DNA of 33,272 bases from Lachnospiraceae bacterium (lineage in GTDB: Bacteria; Bacillota; Clostridia; Lachnospirales; Lachnospiraceae): NCBI GenBank assembly GCA_014804485.1, contig JAAUZT010000038.1:17525-50796 (forward strand). Reading direction: 5' to 3'. Shown one piece after another: positions 16,308 through 25,732 of this stretch; the first letter of the stretch is position 1, and each line of letters opens with the position of its first letter. The notes under the pieces were generated by a model. The model had not been told where the DNA came from, ran no database searches, and was given only the letters and a program-made list of their open reading frames with translations. The position numbers and the translations under genes are program-made.

Positions 16308-18701
16308 TTACACGCTGCATGTCTTATCGCTCCATGCCAGCATTTTATTACCCTGCGTATCCTTGCATAACATGCCTATGCGATAAGTTCCCGGCGTAAG
16401 ATCGTCCCGCAACACCCGAAGCACAAAACCGGACAGACCGATTCCCTGTTCCATGGGCAGGATAGCCTCCACATCCTTGCGGTGCCAGTCTGCCGGCACA
16501 GCAGTATACACTATACCGCTTAATGCCTTACCGCCGCCTTCCTGATCCTCACGTCGAAGCAGCACCTGTTTATCGTAATATGCATTATTTATCCCGGGCA
16601 CATAACACCAGCCCATAATCCAAAGAATATCAGGTTCTCCGGCATGGATCTTATGCTGTATCTCCGCCCTGTCCACAGTGAGCCGCAGACGGTTCTTGTT
16701 GACTTTTCTAGTCAATTTGCCCCGCAACGGTTCCGCATCCGTTGTCAACAGATGCTTTTCGTAGGGGAACTTATAATTGCACCCATAATCCGACGCATTG
16801 TCGATCAGCGCCCTATGATAGAAGGGGTCCTGTCTGTTCATCTGCGGATGTTTCGCATAAAGATTCTCCTTCTCCGTAAGAAGCCTCTTCCATTTATCTT
16901 CATCCCCTTCGTCCAAACCGCGGCTTAATGACTCATGGTGATACAGCACCGCATCATTTCGCTGCACATTATAATAACCTGCCTCGAGCAATTTAAAGCA
17001 GAAATCCACATCATTATAAGCCACCGCCATCGTCTCGTCCAAGCCGCCTGCCTCTTCATATTTCTTACGGCTCACCATAAGACATGCCGCGGTCACTCCT
17101 GCCATATCGTATGTTACTCTATTATGTCCGTAATAGTAGTCTCTGTCATCCGGAAAAGTAATCAGCTTATGAGACGGTCCGATCACCATGTTAGTGATCC
17201 CGACATGCTGAATATTCTGTGTGCCTGCGTACCACAGCTTTGCACCCACTGCTCCCACGTGCGGCTGCAGAGCCTGTCCTGTCATGCGGCGAAGCCAGCT
17301 GCGCTCTATGATCTCCACGTCATCATTTAACAGAAGAATCAGATCGCCCACTGCCTGCGCAGCCCCCATATTACACATCTTCGAAAAATTAAAGGGCATA
17401 CGTTCATAGAGATATGTGAAATTGTACTTCCTGCGAAGCCTCTCTATCTTGGCACGATTCTCGTCACTACTGCCGTTATCTACAACGATCCACTCATAGT
17501 AAGGGTAATCCGTTTTCTCCCGAAATGATTTCAGGCAGCGTTCCAACACCTCCGGATGATCTTTAGACGGAATCACAACGGAGACCATATAATGCGGCGG
17601 GATCTGCCTGTCCTCATTCTGGGCCCGGACACACCGCTCCCTTCCCGAAATGGACGTGTCGTAGACCACGTGATACAGATCCGGCTCCCCGGCGCTCGTA
17701 AGCATTGCCTTAACGCCCCGTCTGGCAAGTGCCTGTTCCCGCACAGCCACATGGTCCGCCCCTGCGCCTTCCAAATAACATCCGTTCTCTAATTCAGTCT
17801 GCAGACATTGCCGGACGATTCGAACCTGCTCTTCTTTATCCGTGCACGCTTCCAGCTGCTGTCTTACTTCCCCGGACGGCTCATAGCGACGGTGGTACAG
17901 CACGCCGTCTATATGGCAGATTGCCTGATAAAACGGAACACTCTCCAGCCCACACCGCCTACACACCGCTTCCTCCAGACGCAGACACAGATCATAAAAC
18001 CGAACCGATAACTTCTCCCGTTCCTCCGTCCTCATACTCTCTACACTGAAACGGGTCTCAAGCAGGAGCTCTTTCTTTACCGCCACCAGATGTCCCCAAC
18101 AGTTATAAGCCAGCAATGTATCCGGTGAATAACACGGTTTAAACCATGGCTGCATACGACCGGACAGATCTTCCCAATAAAAATCTTCATCCGTATAAGC
18201 AATTTTACAACATACGTTTTTATTAAAATATGTTTTAACTTTATCCAAGCATTCGTTATTAATGATGCCCCTGCCATAAGCCAGAATTACGATATCCGTC
18301 TGTGGAATATCGATTATCTTCCATCCATCCACCGTGACAGAAGATCTGTTGTTATTTATATAACTATTGTTATTTTCCTGTAATATCCATTCCGCATAAG
18401 GCTGCTCCTGCCGTCGCACCTCCTCTTCATAACGCAAGAGACAGGAATCCTCCTCAGAACCCCTGCCAATATCCGTAGTCCGCTGCCGCTCTTCTTTGAA
18501 AGCATGGTACAAGCCGCGAAAAGGCGATGTCATTTTCCAGAAGCGGCTTTCGTAAATACGATTCAGGTTATCATTTAAATCTTCCTGCCTTCTCTGCGAA
18601 TCCCCGATCTTCCCCGCCAATGTGCTGTTGTTCCTGCGCTCAGTCTCATAGGCAGTCTCATAATAAGCCGCCCAGTCATAACATTTCGTCCGTCCGCTCA
18701 T
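16308..18701 (-). CDS. Large GT2 protein: degenerate first domain, active second domain, C-terminal beta domain
   Basis: 797 residues. A coiled N-terminus (1-70) carries YYETAYETERR and FWKMTSPFR, parallel to the neighbouring GT. Residues about 130-270 retain GT2-like sequence (YTDEDFYWED, then KPCYSPDTLLAYNCWGHL) but lack the SILVPLYN and DHDD motifs, so this first domain is probably not catalytic. Residues 373-590 form an intact GT2: VSVVIPSKDH, VVDNGSSDENR, LLNDDVEI and YNDVDFCFKLLEAGYY. Residues about 660-797 look like a beta-sandwich accessory domain, perhaps sugar-binding. The ATG at 18701 begins 3 nt after the methyltransferase-kinase stop, suggesting coupled translation. The shared N-terminal module suggests the two large GTs dock on the same partner. 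The donor is unknown. Confidence 0.83.
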   Translation of the reverse strand: MSGRTKCYDWAAYYETAYETERRNNSTLAGKIGDSQRRQEDLNDNLNRIYESRFWKMTSPFRGLYHAFKEERQRTTDIGRGSEEDSCLLRYEEEVRRQEQPYAEWILQENNNSYINNNRSSVTVDGWKIIDIPQTDIVILAYGRGIINNECLDKVKTYFNKNVCCKIAYTDEDFYWEDLSGRMQPWFKPCYSPDTLLAYNCWGHLVAVKKELLLETRFSVESMRTEEREKLSVRFYDLCLRLEEAVCRRCGLESVPFYQAICHIDGVLYHRRYEPSGEVRQQLEACTDKEEQVRIVRQCLQTELENGCYLEGAGADHVAVREQALARRGVKAMLTSAGEPDLYHVVYDTSISGRERCVRAQNEDRQIPPHYMVSVVIPSKDHPEVLERCLKSFREKTDYPYYEWIVVDNGSSDENRAKIERLRRKYNFTYLYERMPFNFSKMCNMGAAQAVGDLILLLNDDVEIIERSWLRRMTGQALQPHVGAVGAKLWYAGTQNIQHVGITNMVIGPSHKLITFPDDRDYYYGHNRVTYDMAGVTAACLMVSRKKYEEAGGLDETMAVAYNDVDFCFKLLEAGYYNVQRNDAVLYHHESLSRGLDEGDEDKWKRLLTEKENLYAKHPQMNRQDPFYHRALIDNASDYGCNYKFPYEKHLLTTDAEPLRGKLTRKVNKNRLRLTVDRAEIQHKIHAGEPDILWIMGWCYVPGINNAYYDKQVLLRREDQEGGGKALSGIVYTAVPADWHRKDVEAILPMEQGIGLSGFVLRVLRDDLTPGTYRIGMLCKDTQGNKMLAWSDKTCSV

Positions 18702-18704
18702 CTG

Positions 18705-20819
18705 TTAAAACAGTCCCCTTTTCTGCATATGTTTTACCGTCTCCTCCGGCAGTTTCGTGACTTCCATTGACACCTGCAGCAGATTACGCTCCTCTCCCGC
18801 AAGCCCTGTAAGCGATACCGTAATATTCGGATCGCAGGTGGGAAAAACATAAGTATTATCGCCGACCTTAAACCCGTTCATCTGTATCTGTCTGCCTTTC
18901 CACGGGACAGACACGCCGTTATACTTGATCTCCTTAATATAAACGAGGCAGTAATCGCTGCAAGGATCGATTCTCAGTGCGCTTCTTCCGCCCGGCACGG
19001 TCACTTCCAGTTCCGTCATACCTTCCGGCGTCACACGAATCTGCTCGCTCGTCTCATCCGGAAAGAAGGACTGTTCTTCACTGAATCCTGCCCCCGTATC
19101 CTCATAGATCTGCACGCGGTCATTTTGTACGTTCGATTCCTGTCCTTTGCAGAAAGCCTCCACCGTATAGACCGGGCAGCCGATAGCCTCCCTGATCTCC
19201 GCCATGGACATGCTCTTACCGGTCACATATTTCTGGAATTGCATTTCCTGTCTGCGATACTGCTCCGCCTCGGATTGGTCAATACAAAGCTTCTGTATAA
19301 TTAAATCAAGATTTAATTTATTCCTCTTTTCGTTTTCAAGTAAGTAACAATAAACTGCCCGAAACGCGAGCTGTTTCGTATCAACCGCTTTCTGAAAACT
19401 CCACTCAAAATCTATAACATTCCACTCGTTATTAATATCTTCCGGAACAATAATATTCGCAAAAATCAAGTCATAATCGGCAATCGGCTTCTCCTCACCG
19501 CAGCCAATCCGTTTCAGATACTCATCAAACAGATTCTGAAAACGCTCCACATCATTTCGCGCCAGGCACTCGTCCAACAGCTCTTCGAGACTTCTTCCCT
19601 CGAGATATTCGAAACGCAGATAGGGCGGTTCCGTCTCCAGTCCGACCTCCGACATCGTCGTGGTATTCGCCCGCTCCAGCTTGCACCGGTTAATGGCCAG
19701 ACCGCTGTTCTCATAGCGTTCACAAAGTTTTTCATAGACTTTCTCTGTATTTTCGATATGCTGCCACGCCTCGTACGATAACGGATGTTTTTCTATACTT
19801 TTTCCCGTCCTGTTCTCACGAAGAACCGTCTTAATTCGGAATTCCGGTTTCCTGTCACTTGAATACTTCACGTACTTCTCTTCCGGCGCAGGTCCAAGCA
19901 GCATCATGTAAGAATTAGAGAACAATGGAAACTGCCCTTCCTGTATGATCGCGTCAAATACTCTTTTCTCGTCAAACAACAGAAGCCTGTCCCTGTCAAA
20001 ATTCCTGAGATTGGTCGTAAGTTCCCCCACCTTCGGGAGTCTGTCATCGGAATAGAGACATGTCATAAATTTATAGTCGGGATAAGGATAATACATCTGC
20101 ACCTGTTCGTAACCGCACCGCCTGGCAATCCCGCGCAGTCCGTCGGCCGTAAACGTCCTCACCACACCCCCGTCAGGATAATTCTCCAGACCGCTGAAAT
20201 AGGTGCCGAGATGATCTTCCCTGCATCCTGCCCAGTATTTCAGACCAAATTTATTCTCTATCGCAATAGCTATCGTCCCCTGCGGCTTCACATGTCTGCG
20301 GATAATATTCAGAAAATCTTCATACGGCGTCTCAGACTGGATATACGCCTGTGCATACTCAAACACACCAATCAGACAGATGTAGTCATAATCACATGGC
20401 AGATCCGGCTCAACGTCCTGAAAATTGCCCACATGTATGGTCACATTGTCCGCTTCCATGTGCCGATATGCATTGATCCGGCTCCGTTTTCTGGACAGAT
20501 CTATGCAGGTGACCTCCCCCGCTTTCCTTGCCAATGCACCGGTAATCGCTCCGCAGCCGGAGCCGACCTCAAGCACCTTCATGTCCTTCGTGATCGGAAG
20601 CCACTCCACAATATTCTCCCGCTGTGCGGACAGATGGTACAGAATCGGCCAACTTCCCCGCTCCTCGATGATTCGCTGATACTCCACTTCCGAATAGTTA
20701 CGGGTGATATCTAATAACTCGTCTTCCACATCCCCGTCGCAGTAATAGTCCTCGCCCGGATAATGGGTCAGATCCAATTTAATTTTTCCGATTTCCTCGA
20801 TCTTTTCTTCCGACATCAT
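18705..20819 (-). CDS. Methyltransferase-kinase fusion, WbdD-like chain terminator candidate
   Basis: About 704 residues. An N-terminal class I SAM methyltransferase has VLEVGSGCGAITGALA (about 82-97) and an acidic strand end VTCIDLSRKR. A kinase-like region (about 300-500) follows: K330 in EFRIKTV, hinge FEYLEGRSL, a catalytic-loop-like DYDLIFANII (D448, N455) and VIDFEW (D470) in the place of DFG. The C-terminus (about 590-690) looks beta-rich. Escherichia coli WbdD combines methyltransferase and kinase to cap O9a glycans before Wzm/Wzt export. Here the gene lies next to a Wzt with an extra C-terminal domain, which supports the same role by inference. The ATG at 20819 follows AAGGA. An upstream TTG (20870) or GTG (20864) after GAGGTG would add up to 17 basic residues and cannot be excluded. 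Confidence 0.75.
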   Translation of the reverse strand: MMSEEKIEEIGKIKLDLTHYPGEDYYCDGDVEDELLDITRNYSEVEYQRIIEERGSWPILYHLSAQRENIVEWLPITKDMKVLEVGSGCGAITGALARKAGEVTCIDLSRKRSRINAYRHMEADNVTIHVGNFQDVEPDLPCDYDYICLIGVFEYAQAYIQSETPYEDFLNIIRRHVKPQGTIAIAIENKFGLKYWAGCREDHLGTYFSGLENYPDGGVVRTFTADGLRGIARRCGYEQVQMYYPYPDYKFMTCLYSDDRLPKVGELTTNLRNFDRDRLLLFDEKRVFDAIIQEGQFPLFSNSYMMLLGPAPEEKYVKYSSDRKPEFRIKTVLRENRTGKSIEKHPLSYEAWQHIENTEKVYEKLCERYENSGLAINRCKLERANTTTMSEVGLETEPPYLRFEYLEGRSLEELLDECLARNDVERFQNLFDEYLKRIGCGEEKPIADYDLIFANIIVPEDINNEWNVIDFEWSFQKAVDTKQLAFRAVYCYLLENEKRNKLNLDLIIQKLCIDQSEAEQYRRQEMQFQKYVTGKSMSMAEIREAIGCPVYTVEAFCKGQESNVQNDRVQIYEDTGAGFSEEQSFFPDETSEQIRVTPEGMTELEVTVPGGRSALRIDPCSDYCLVYIKEIKYNGVSVPWKGRQIQMNGFKVGDNTYVFPTCDPNITVSLTGLAGEERNLLQVSMEVTKLPEETVKHMQKRGLF

Positions 20820-20949
20820 GTTTTCCTTGTCTCCGGTTTTCTGTGACTTCCGCTTACGCTTCACTCGCAAAAAACACCTCGCGTAAACACCTTCTGAACA
20901 GTTACTTTTCCTTTACTTTATATATCAGGCAGTCTTCACAGATGTACTG

Positions 20950-22302
20950 TCACGCCTCGATGCTTCGCACCTCGATTACGGAATTCATATCATAGAATCC
21001 TACCGTATCTTTATCGGAGATCACCGACAGATTCAGCACGTCGTACAGTCTGTGATACACTGTAAAATCGTCATTCTCATACCCCGTAACTCCCAGAGAC
21101 AGCAGATAATCGCCTCCCTGCAGATTCATGTCCTGCGTAAAGACTACTTCCCGCACATCACCCGCCTCCACAGGCTCTAAAAAAGCTTTCTCAAACATGG
21201 TATTGGTGCCGGTAATTTCCGTTCCGCGCACATTTTTAATTGTAAAAGCAAATATCGGCGCGTGGATATCCTCCTGCATCCGTACCTTCATGCAGATGGA
21301 AAATGTGCTTCCTTTCAATATTGCCGATGTCTTTACTCCCTTTTGGTCCGTAATATAGTATTCCGTGATGACAGCTTTCTTAGACCCGTATTCCAGAAGT
21401 TCCGGATTCTCCGCAAGCGCACCGTCCGGGTTCGTTTCCCCGCCATTCGTGCGGGACTTCGCGTCAGCATTTTTCCCGCCGCCTTCTTCCGCTTTTTTGC
21501 CGGATGCCGCCTTACGAAGCTCTTCATCATCCAACAGACTGCTCTGCTCCGACTCCGGTGCCACATACTGTCCTACCAGAACCTGCTTGTAGATGTCTAT
21601 CATCTCTTTCGGCTTTCCCTCGCCCAGCTTGGTGCCCTGGTTAAGTAACACCACTCTGTCACAATATTTGCTGATACTGCTCAGGTCGTGGCTGACAAAC
21701 ACGATGGTCTTTCCCATCTCCTTAAATTCCTCAAATTTATGATAACACTTTGCCTGAAAAAAGACATCGCCCACAGACAGCGCCTCATCCACGATCAGAA
21801 TCTCCGGATCGATATTGATCGCCACTGCGAAGGCAAGACGCACGAACATACCGCTGGAATAAGTTTTCACCGGCTGATGCACATACTCGCCGATATCCGC
21901 AAACTCCAGAATCGATTCCAGCTTTTCATCGATCTCCTTCTCGCTGAATCCGATCATGGTGCCGTTCAAATATATATTTTCAATTCCGTTATATTCCATA
22001 TTAAAACCCGCGCCCAGTTCCAACAGCGCGGAAATACGTCCGTTGACCTCCACTTCGCCCCGTGTCGCATTCAAAACTCCTGTAATAATCTTGAGAATCG
22101 TGGATTTGCCCGAACCGTTTGTCCCGATAATCCCCACGCACTCTCCCTGCCTGATGGTCAGATTGACCCCCTTCAGGGCATGGTGCTCCGTATGACGCTT
22201 TCCCCGCCCGAATCCCAGCGCTTCCTTGATCCGGTCAGAGGGCTTATCATACAGCTTATACACTTTCTCTACATCCGTAACCTTAATCGCAATATTATCC
22301 AT
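20950..22302 (-). CDS. Polysaccharide ABC transporter ATPase with C-terminal Wzt-type domain
   Basis: Energises export of a lipid-linked polysaccharide with the permease encoded upstream. The 450 residues contain the nucleotide-binding domain (1-245) with Walker A GTNGSGKST, signature YSSGM, Walker B ILIVDEALSVGD and switch H205. A low-complexity Lys/Glu/Gly/Asn linker (about 252-300) leads to a beta-rich C-terminal domain (about 306-449) like that of Wzt_C. TagH-type teichoic acid ATPases have different C-termini; in Escherichia coli O8/O9a the Wzt_C domain binds the capped glycan end. AAGGAATAACAT precedes the ATG. A 380-nt gap with element C and a candidate promoter separates it from the permease gene, which is unusual for two subunits of one transporter. 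Confidence 0.9.
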   Translation of the reverse strand: MDNIAIKVTDVEKVYKLYDKPSDRIKEALGFGRGKRHTEHHALKGVNLTIRQGECVGIIGTNGSGKSTILKIITGVLNATRGEVEVNGRISALLELGAGFNMEYNGIENIYLNGTMIGFSEKEIDEKLESILEFADIGEYVHQPVKTYSSGMFVRLAFAVAINIDPEILIVDEALSVGDVFFQAKCYHKFEEFKEMGKTIVFVSHDLSSISKYCDRVVLLNQGTKLGEGKPKEMIDIYKQVLVGQYVAPESEQSSLLDDEELRKAASGKKAEEGGGKNADAKSRTNGGETNPDGALAENPELLEYGSKKAVITEYYITDQKGVKTSAILKGSTFSICMKVRMQEDIHAPIFAFTIKNVRGTEITGTNTMFEKAFLEPVEAGDVREVVFTQDMNLQGGDYLLSLGVTGYENDDFTVYHRLYDVLNLSVISDKDTVGFYDMNSVIEVRSIEA

Positions 22303-22341
22303 ATGTTATTCCTTGTCTAAATAAATACCGCTCACAATATA

Positions 22342-22370
22342 TCTATATCGTCCTCGCAGATGAAAGTCAA
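22342..22370 (-). promoter_or_regulatory. Candidate promoter of the ABC ATPase gene inside an element-B relic
   Basis: TTGACT (22370-22365) and TATAGA (22347-22342) are 17 nt apart on the minus strand, about 40 nt before the ATPase start. The -35 lies within 22352-22375, a stretch that matches the inverted right arm of element B at about 21 of 24 positions. If active, ATPase and downstream genes could be transcribed apart from the permease gene. Confidence 0.5.
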
Positions 22371-22425
22371 TATCTTCGTCGTCGCGCTATCGCTCCAAAT
22401 AATTCTGTATCGCCAATACGTTGCC

Positions 22426-22653
22426 GGCAGATTACACAAAATGTCCTCGCAGTCGTCTTGCGCAGGAAAATGAGATTTTGTTAATGTTCCGCTCATCACA
22501 CAGCAATTTGAGGACATGGATGTCCTCAAAAGCCCGAAATGCGCACGGAAGCGCATAGAGGGCGGTTGCGTCAGCCTCTCACCATCTTTGTCGGAACATT
22601 TAAAAATCCATTTTTCGAAGCCGACACAAGAGGACATTTTGTGTAATCTGCCC
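22426..22653. repeat. Structured repeat element, copy C
   Basis: The outer arms 22426-22448 (beginning GGCAGATTACAC) and 22631-22653 are perfectly complementary over 23 bp. Compared with copy A, three arm pairs change on both sides, so pairing is kept. The central hairpin reads TTTGAGGACA-TGGA-TGTCCTCAAA, again compensated against copy A. The inner GCCCGGATGGC of A and D is replaced by TGCGC-ACGGAA-GCGCA, a different sequence with the same helix. It starts about 30 nt after the permease stop and before the ATPase gene. Confidence 0.85.
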
Positions 22654-22682
22654 TCTAAGTTGTTATACCCGCAGTGCCGCAG

Positions 22683-23711
22683 CTATAGCACATCCGCAAA
22701 GTGTACCCTTAACTTCCTAAAGACCAGCGTTCCGATACAGAACAGGCTGATCGTAAAGATCCAAAAATACGTGGACGAATAGAAGTGCTCCCAGAACCAT
22801 ACTTCCTCGTAAATTGCACTCCGGTAACCGTTGACTACATAAACCAGCGGATTTAACTTAAAGAGCGTTTTCATATTATCGGTCTTTAACATCGTAATAC
22901 TCCACAGAATCGGCGTTGCCCACATTCCGATCTGCAGGGCAATATTAATAATCTGCTGCAAATCCCGGATAAATACCACCAATGCGCAGGTCAGATAACT
23001 CATTCCCAGCACCAGCAGGAACATACAGAAGCTGTAATAGATCAATTGTAATGTATAGATCGTCGGATAATAACCGTAGCCGATAGAAACTAACAACAAT
23101 ACTGCTACGAAGAACACATGAATGAAAGTAGCCGCAATCACCTTAATGATCGGTAGAATACTGATATTGAATACAACTTTTTTCACCAGATAATTATACT
23201 CAATTAATGCCATCGTTCCCTGCGTGATTGCTTCCGAGAAATAAAACCAGGGCACAAGTCCTGCTGTCAGATAAAGCACATAGGGCACTTCCAGACCGCT
23301 TGCCACCATCTGGCTTCTCGTGTCGAACACTTTATCGAAAACGATCCAGTACATCACCACGGTAACCACCGGCTGGGCCATTGCCCATACGATTCCCAGA
23401 TAAGAGCCGGCATACCGCTTTTTGAAATCATTCTTTGCCAGCTTCCAGATCAGTTTCCTGCTCTGAAACAGTTCCGCCGGAATCGTCAGAATCCTCTCAT
23501 AGTAGAGTGCAAAAATCATACAGGTAAACGCAATCAGTACACATCCGCTGACCTTCTTCATCTGCTCCGTCACCTGATCTGCCAGCGGATTATGATGATT
23601 AACCAGCACCAACGCCAAAATCAAACCAAGCCCCCAGAATATGGCAATTCCTGCGGGCTTTCCCAAGTATCTTCTTTTCCTGTCGGAATGTTCCGTCTTT
23701 CTCACACTCAT
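22683..23711 (-). CDS. Polysaccharide ABC transporter permease (Wzm/TagG-like)
   Basis: Membrane subunit of the ABC-2 type exporter, partner of the ATPase encoded downstream. About 342 residues from the ATG at 23711, which follows AGGAAGATT; an upstream ATG at 23771 has no ribosome binding site. The core starts near residue 85 with LIWKLAKNDFKKRYAGSYLG, typical of Wzm/TagG permeases, and has about six membrane helices, including WFYFSEAITQGT and the ATPILWSI region near the end. Odd for the family, two extra hydrophobic helices (about 21-39 and 55-71) precede the core, making it some 80 residues longer than a usual permease. It follows rmlC by 84 nt. Element C lies between it and its ATPase. 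Confidence 0.9.
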   Translation of the reverse strand: MSVRKTEHSDRKRRYLGKPAGIAIFWGLGLILALVLVNHHNPLADQVTEQMKKVSGCVLIAFTCMIFALYYERILTIPAELFQSRKLIWKLAKNDFKKRYAGSYLGIVWAMAQPVVTVVMYWIVFDKVFDTRSQMVASGLEVPYVLYLTAGLVPWFYFSEAITQGTMALIEYNYLVKKVVFNISILPIIKVIAATFIHVFFVAVLLLVSIGYGYYPTIYTLQLIYYSFCMFLLVLGMSYLTCALVVFIRDLQQIINIALQIGMWATPILWSITMLKTDNMKTLFKLNPLVYVVNGYRSAIYEEVWFWEHFYSSTYFWIFTISLFCIGTLVFRKLRVHFADVL

Positions 23712-23795
23712 AATCTTCCTGCTCCGAAATATATCGCCGGCATAAATGCAGCATACGTTATTTTGCGGCATGCTGCTTTAAGTCGGATAAAAGCC

Positions 23796-24362
23796 TTATT
23801 TCCGGTATTTTTGTGTAAACGCCGCGAGTCCATCCTCTCTGTTTGCATCTTTAGGCGACAGGAGCGGCCGCTCTCCCTCCGGAATGGGCCACTCGATCCC
23901 GATATCCGGATCATTCCAGATGATGCCTCCTTCGTCGCCCGGATGATAGAAATCCGTACATTTATATGCAAATTCCGCGTAATCGGACACTACATAGAAA
24001 CCATGTGCAAAATTTTTCGGAACAAAGAACTGTTTCTTATTCTCCGCTGAGAGCAGCACACCGTACCACTTACCGTAAGTCGCAGAACCCTGCCGCAAAT
24101 CCACTGCCACATCATATACCGCACCACTTAAGACACGCACCAGCTTGTCCTGCGGATAATTAATCTGGAAGTGCAGTCCGCGTAAGACTCCTTTCGTGGA
24201 TGCCGACTGATTATCCTGCACGAAGACCTGATCGATCCCCGCATCTTTATAATCATTATAATTATATGTCTCCATAAAATAACCTCTGGCATCCTCAAAT
24301 ACCGCAGGCGTGATCACCTTAAGCCCCTCGATCTCACACGTTTCCACTGTTATCTTTCCCAT
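23796..24362 (-). CDS. rfbC: dTDP-4-dehydrorhamnose 3,5-epimerase
   Basis: Third step of dTDP-L-rhamnose synthesis, in the cytosol. The 188 residues match the RmlC cupin family. Visible motifs include FMETYNYNDYKDAG, FVQDNQSAS, GVLRGLHFQ with the catalytic His, YDVAVDLRQGS, FFVPKNFAHGFYV and IWNDPDIGIEWP. AAAGGAAG precedes the ATG. The gene is 20 nt after the GH25 gene that separates it from rmlA, and the ABC permease gene follows. Rhamnose is therefore a likely component of the exported polymer. Confidence 0.95.
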   Translation of the reverse strand: MGKITVETCEIEGLKVITPAVFEDARGYFMETYNYNDYKDAGIDQVFVQDNQSASTKGVLRGLHFQINYPQDKLVRVLSGAVYDVAVDLRQGSATYGKWYGVLLSAENKKQFFVPKNFAHGFYVVSDYAEFAYKCTDFYHPGDEGGIIWNDPDIGIEWPIPEGERPLLSPKDANREDGLAAFTQKYRK

Positions 24363-24382
24363 ATCCGTATCTTCCTTTCCGT

Positions 24383-25732
24383 TTATTCTTCATCAGACCC
24401 GATTGGCACATTGCCGCTGTCGCCGTCTATCACACCGGAATACCCTGCCGCGCCCTTGGCATGATTGATTGAAGTGTCTATGTTCATGTAGCACAGGTTC
24501 AGATCAACCCTCGTCTCAATACCATCCACAGAACCTTTCGATGTGTACTGCCACATGTGATAGTATTTATCGTAAACAGGGATATCCGCATATTCCGCGA
24601 GCCACGTTCTATATTCTGACACCTCTGTCATATCCAATTCATCATTCAGCCAGTTTCTGGAAGCGTAGATACCCGTCTCGTAACCTGCCGAAGCAATCGT
24701 CTCCAGGAATGCCTTGTGGATCTTCGTCCGTTCCTCAGCATCCAGCGCATCGGCACGTCCCCTGCCTCCTGCGCTTTCGCTGTCCAAGAATACCGGATAA
24801 TCCACATCATAGTCCTCGATCAGGCTGATCACCATGCTGGCTTCCTCTACTGCTTCCACCTCATCCAGCGCCTGCGTAAAGAAATACACGCCGACCGGAA
24901 TGCCGGCTTCTATGGCTCCCTCAATATTCCTCTTATACATGGGATCCAACACCAACACACCGGATGATGCTCCCCGATATCCGCATCGGATGATGGCAAA
25001 CTCGATACCGTCATCCTTTACTTTTTCCCAATCAATCTCTTTATTCCATTTAGAGACATCTATACCGAGCCGCGCATTGTCTCCGGCAAATTGTAATTCC
25101 GTATTCTCGCTTCCGTCTGCCGCTTCCTCCGCACCGTTGACGGCTCTGTCTTCCTTCTCCACATCGATGTCATCCTCCGTCATTATGAGGTATTCGATGT
25201 CACTTAACACACGATATTCGATCTCCTGTTTGACCTGAATGGTCGTGATCGTATTCGGAACGATAAAGCCCTCCGCTTCTTCTAACGACACGCTGTATTC
25301 CCCTGCGCGCAGTCCATCGATATATACAATCCCGTCCCGATCCGAATCCGTGTACTCCCCCATTCCCTGTATCTTAACCACAAAAGGCGTACCGGTCACC
25401 AGTCTGCCCACACTGTCCACGATCATGATTCTCAGATCCTTCGCCACTGAGCTCATCATCAGAAACACGTTTTTACCGGAGTAAGTCTCTATACTCTTAA
25501 ATTTCACTTCAGGATCGAAGAAAGTTTCATCCCGCAGAAACGCAGACAGATCGCTTCCTCTCTGCCCGTTATCCGCCACTTCCATGACCGCCGTCTCTTC
25601 TATCTGTACGTCTGCCGCTAATCCCAGCTTCTTTTTGACAGTTTCAAGATTCGTAACCACAATCACGCCGATTAGTACCATGAACATAACGAGCATGGCA
25701 AACAGCATTCTTCTCATTCTCTTAGAGTCCAT
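24383..25732 (-). CDS. Membrane-anchored GH25 muramidase with prealbumin-like domain
   Basis: Predicted wall hydrolase that cleaves the MurNAc-GlcNAc bond of peptidoglycan outside the cell. About 449 residues: basic start, one membrane helix (about 8-27) that anchors rather than being cleaved, a prealbumin/SpaA-like beta domain (about 98-175) and an acidic linker (about 185-215). The GH25 domain (about 220-425) has [14 protein letters not shown] and [10 protein letters not shown], holding the catalytic acids, then WLAEYADIP and MWQYTSKG. A short Gly/Ser-rich tail ends it. The ATG at 25732 follows GAGG by 6 nt and overlaps the rmlA end by 11 nt, indicating translational coupling. A GH25 enzyme within rhamnose genes suggests wall opening during polymer attachment, which is inference. 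It is a compact paralogue of the gene at 28138. Confidence 0.9.
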   Translation of the reverse strand: MDSKRMRRMLFAMLVMFMVLIGVIVVTNLETVKKKLGLAADVQIEETAVMEVADNGQRGSDLSAFLRDETFFDPEVKFKSIETYSGKNVFLMMSSVAKDLRIMIVDSVGRLVTGTPFVVKIQGMGEYTDSDRDGIVYIDGLRAGEYSVSLEEAEGFIVPNTITTIQVKQEIEYRVLSDIEYLIMTEDDIDVEKEDRAVNGAEEAADGSENTELQFAGDNARLGIDVSKWNKEIDWEKVKDDGIEFAIIRCGYRGASSGVLVLDPMYKRNIEGAIEAGIPVGVYFFTQALDEVEAVEEASMVISLIEDYDVDYPVFLDSESAGGRGRADALDAEERTKIHKAFLETIASAGYETGIYASRNWLNDELDMTEVSEYRTWLAEYADIPVYDKYYHMWQYTSKGSVDGIETRVDLNLCYMNIDTSINHAKGAAGYSGVIDGDSGNVPIGSDEE

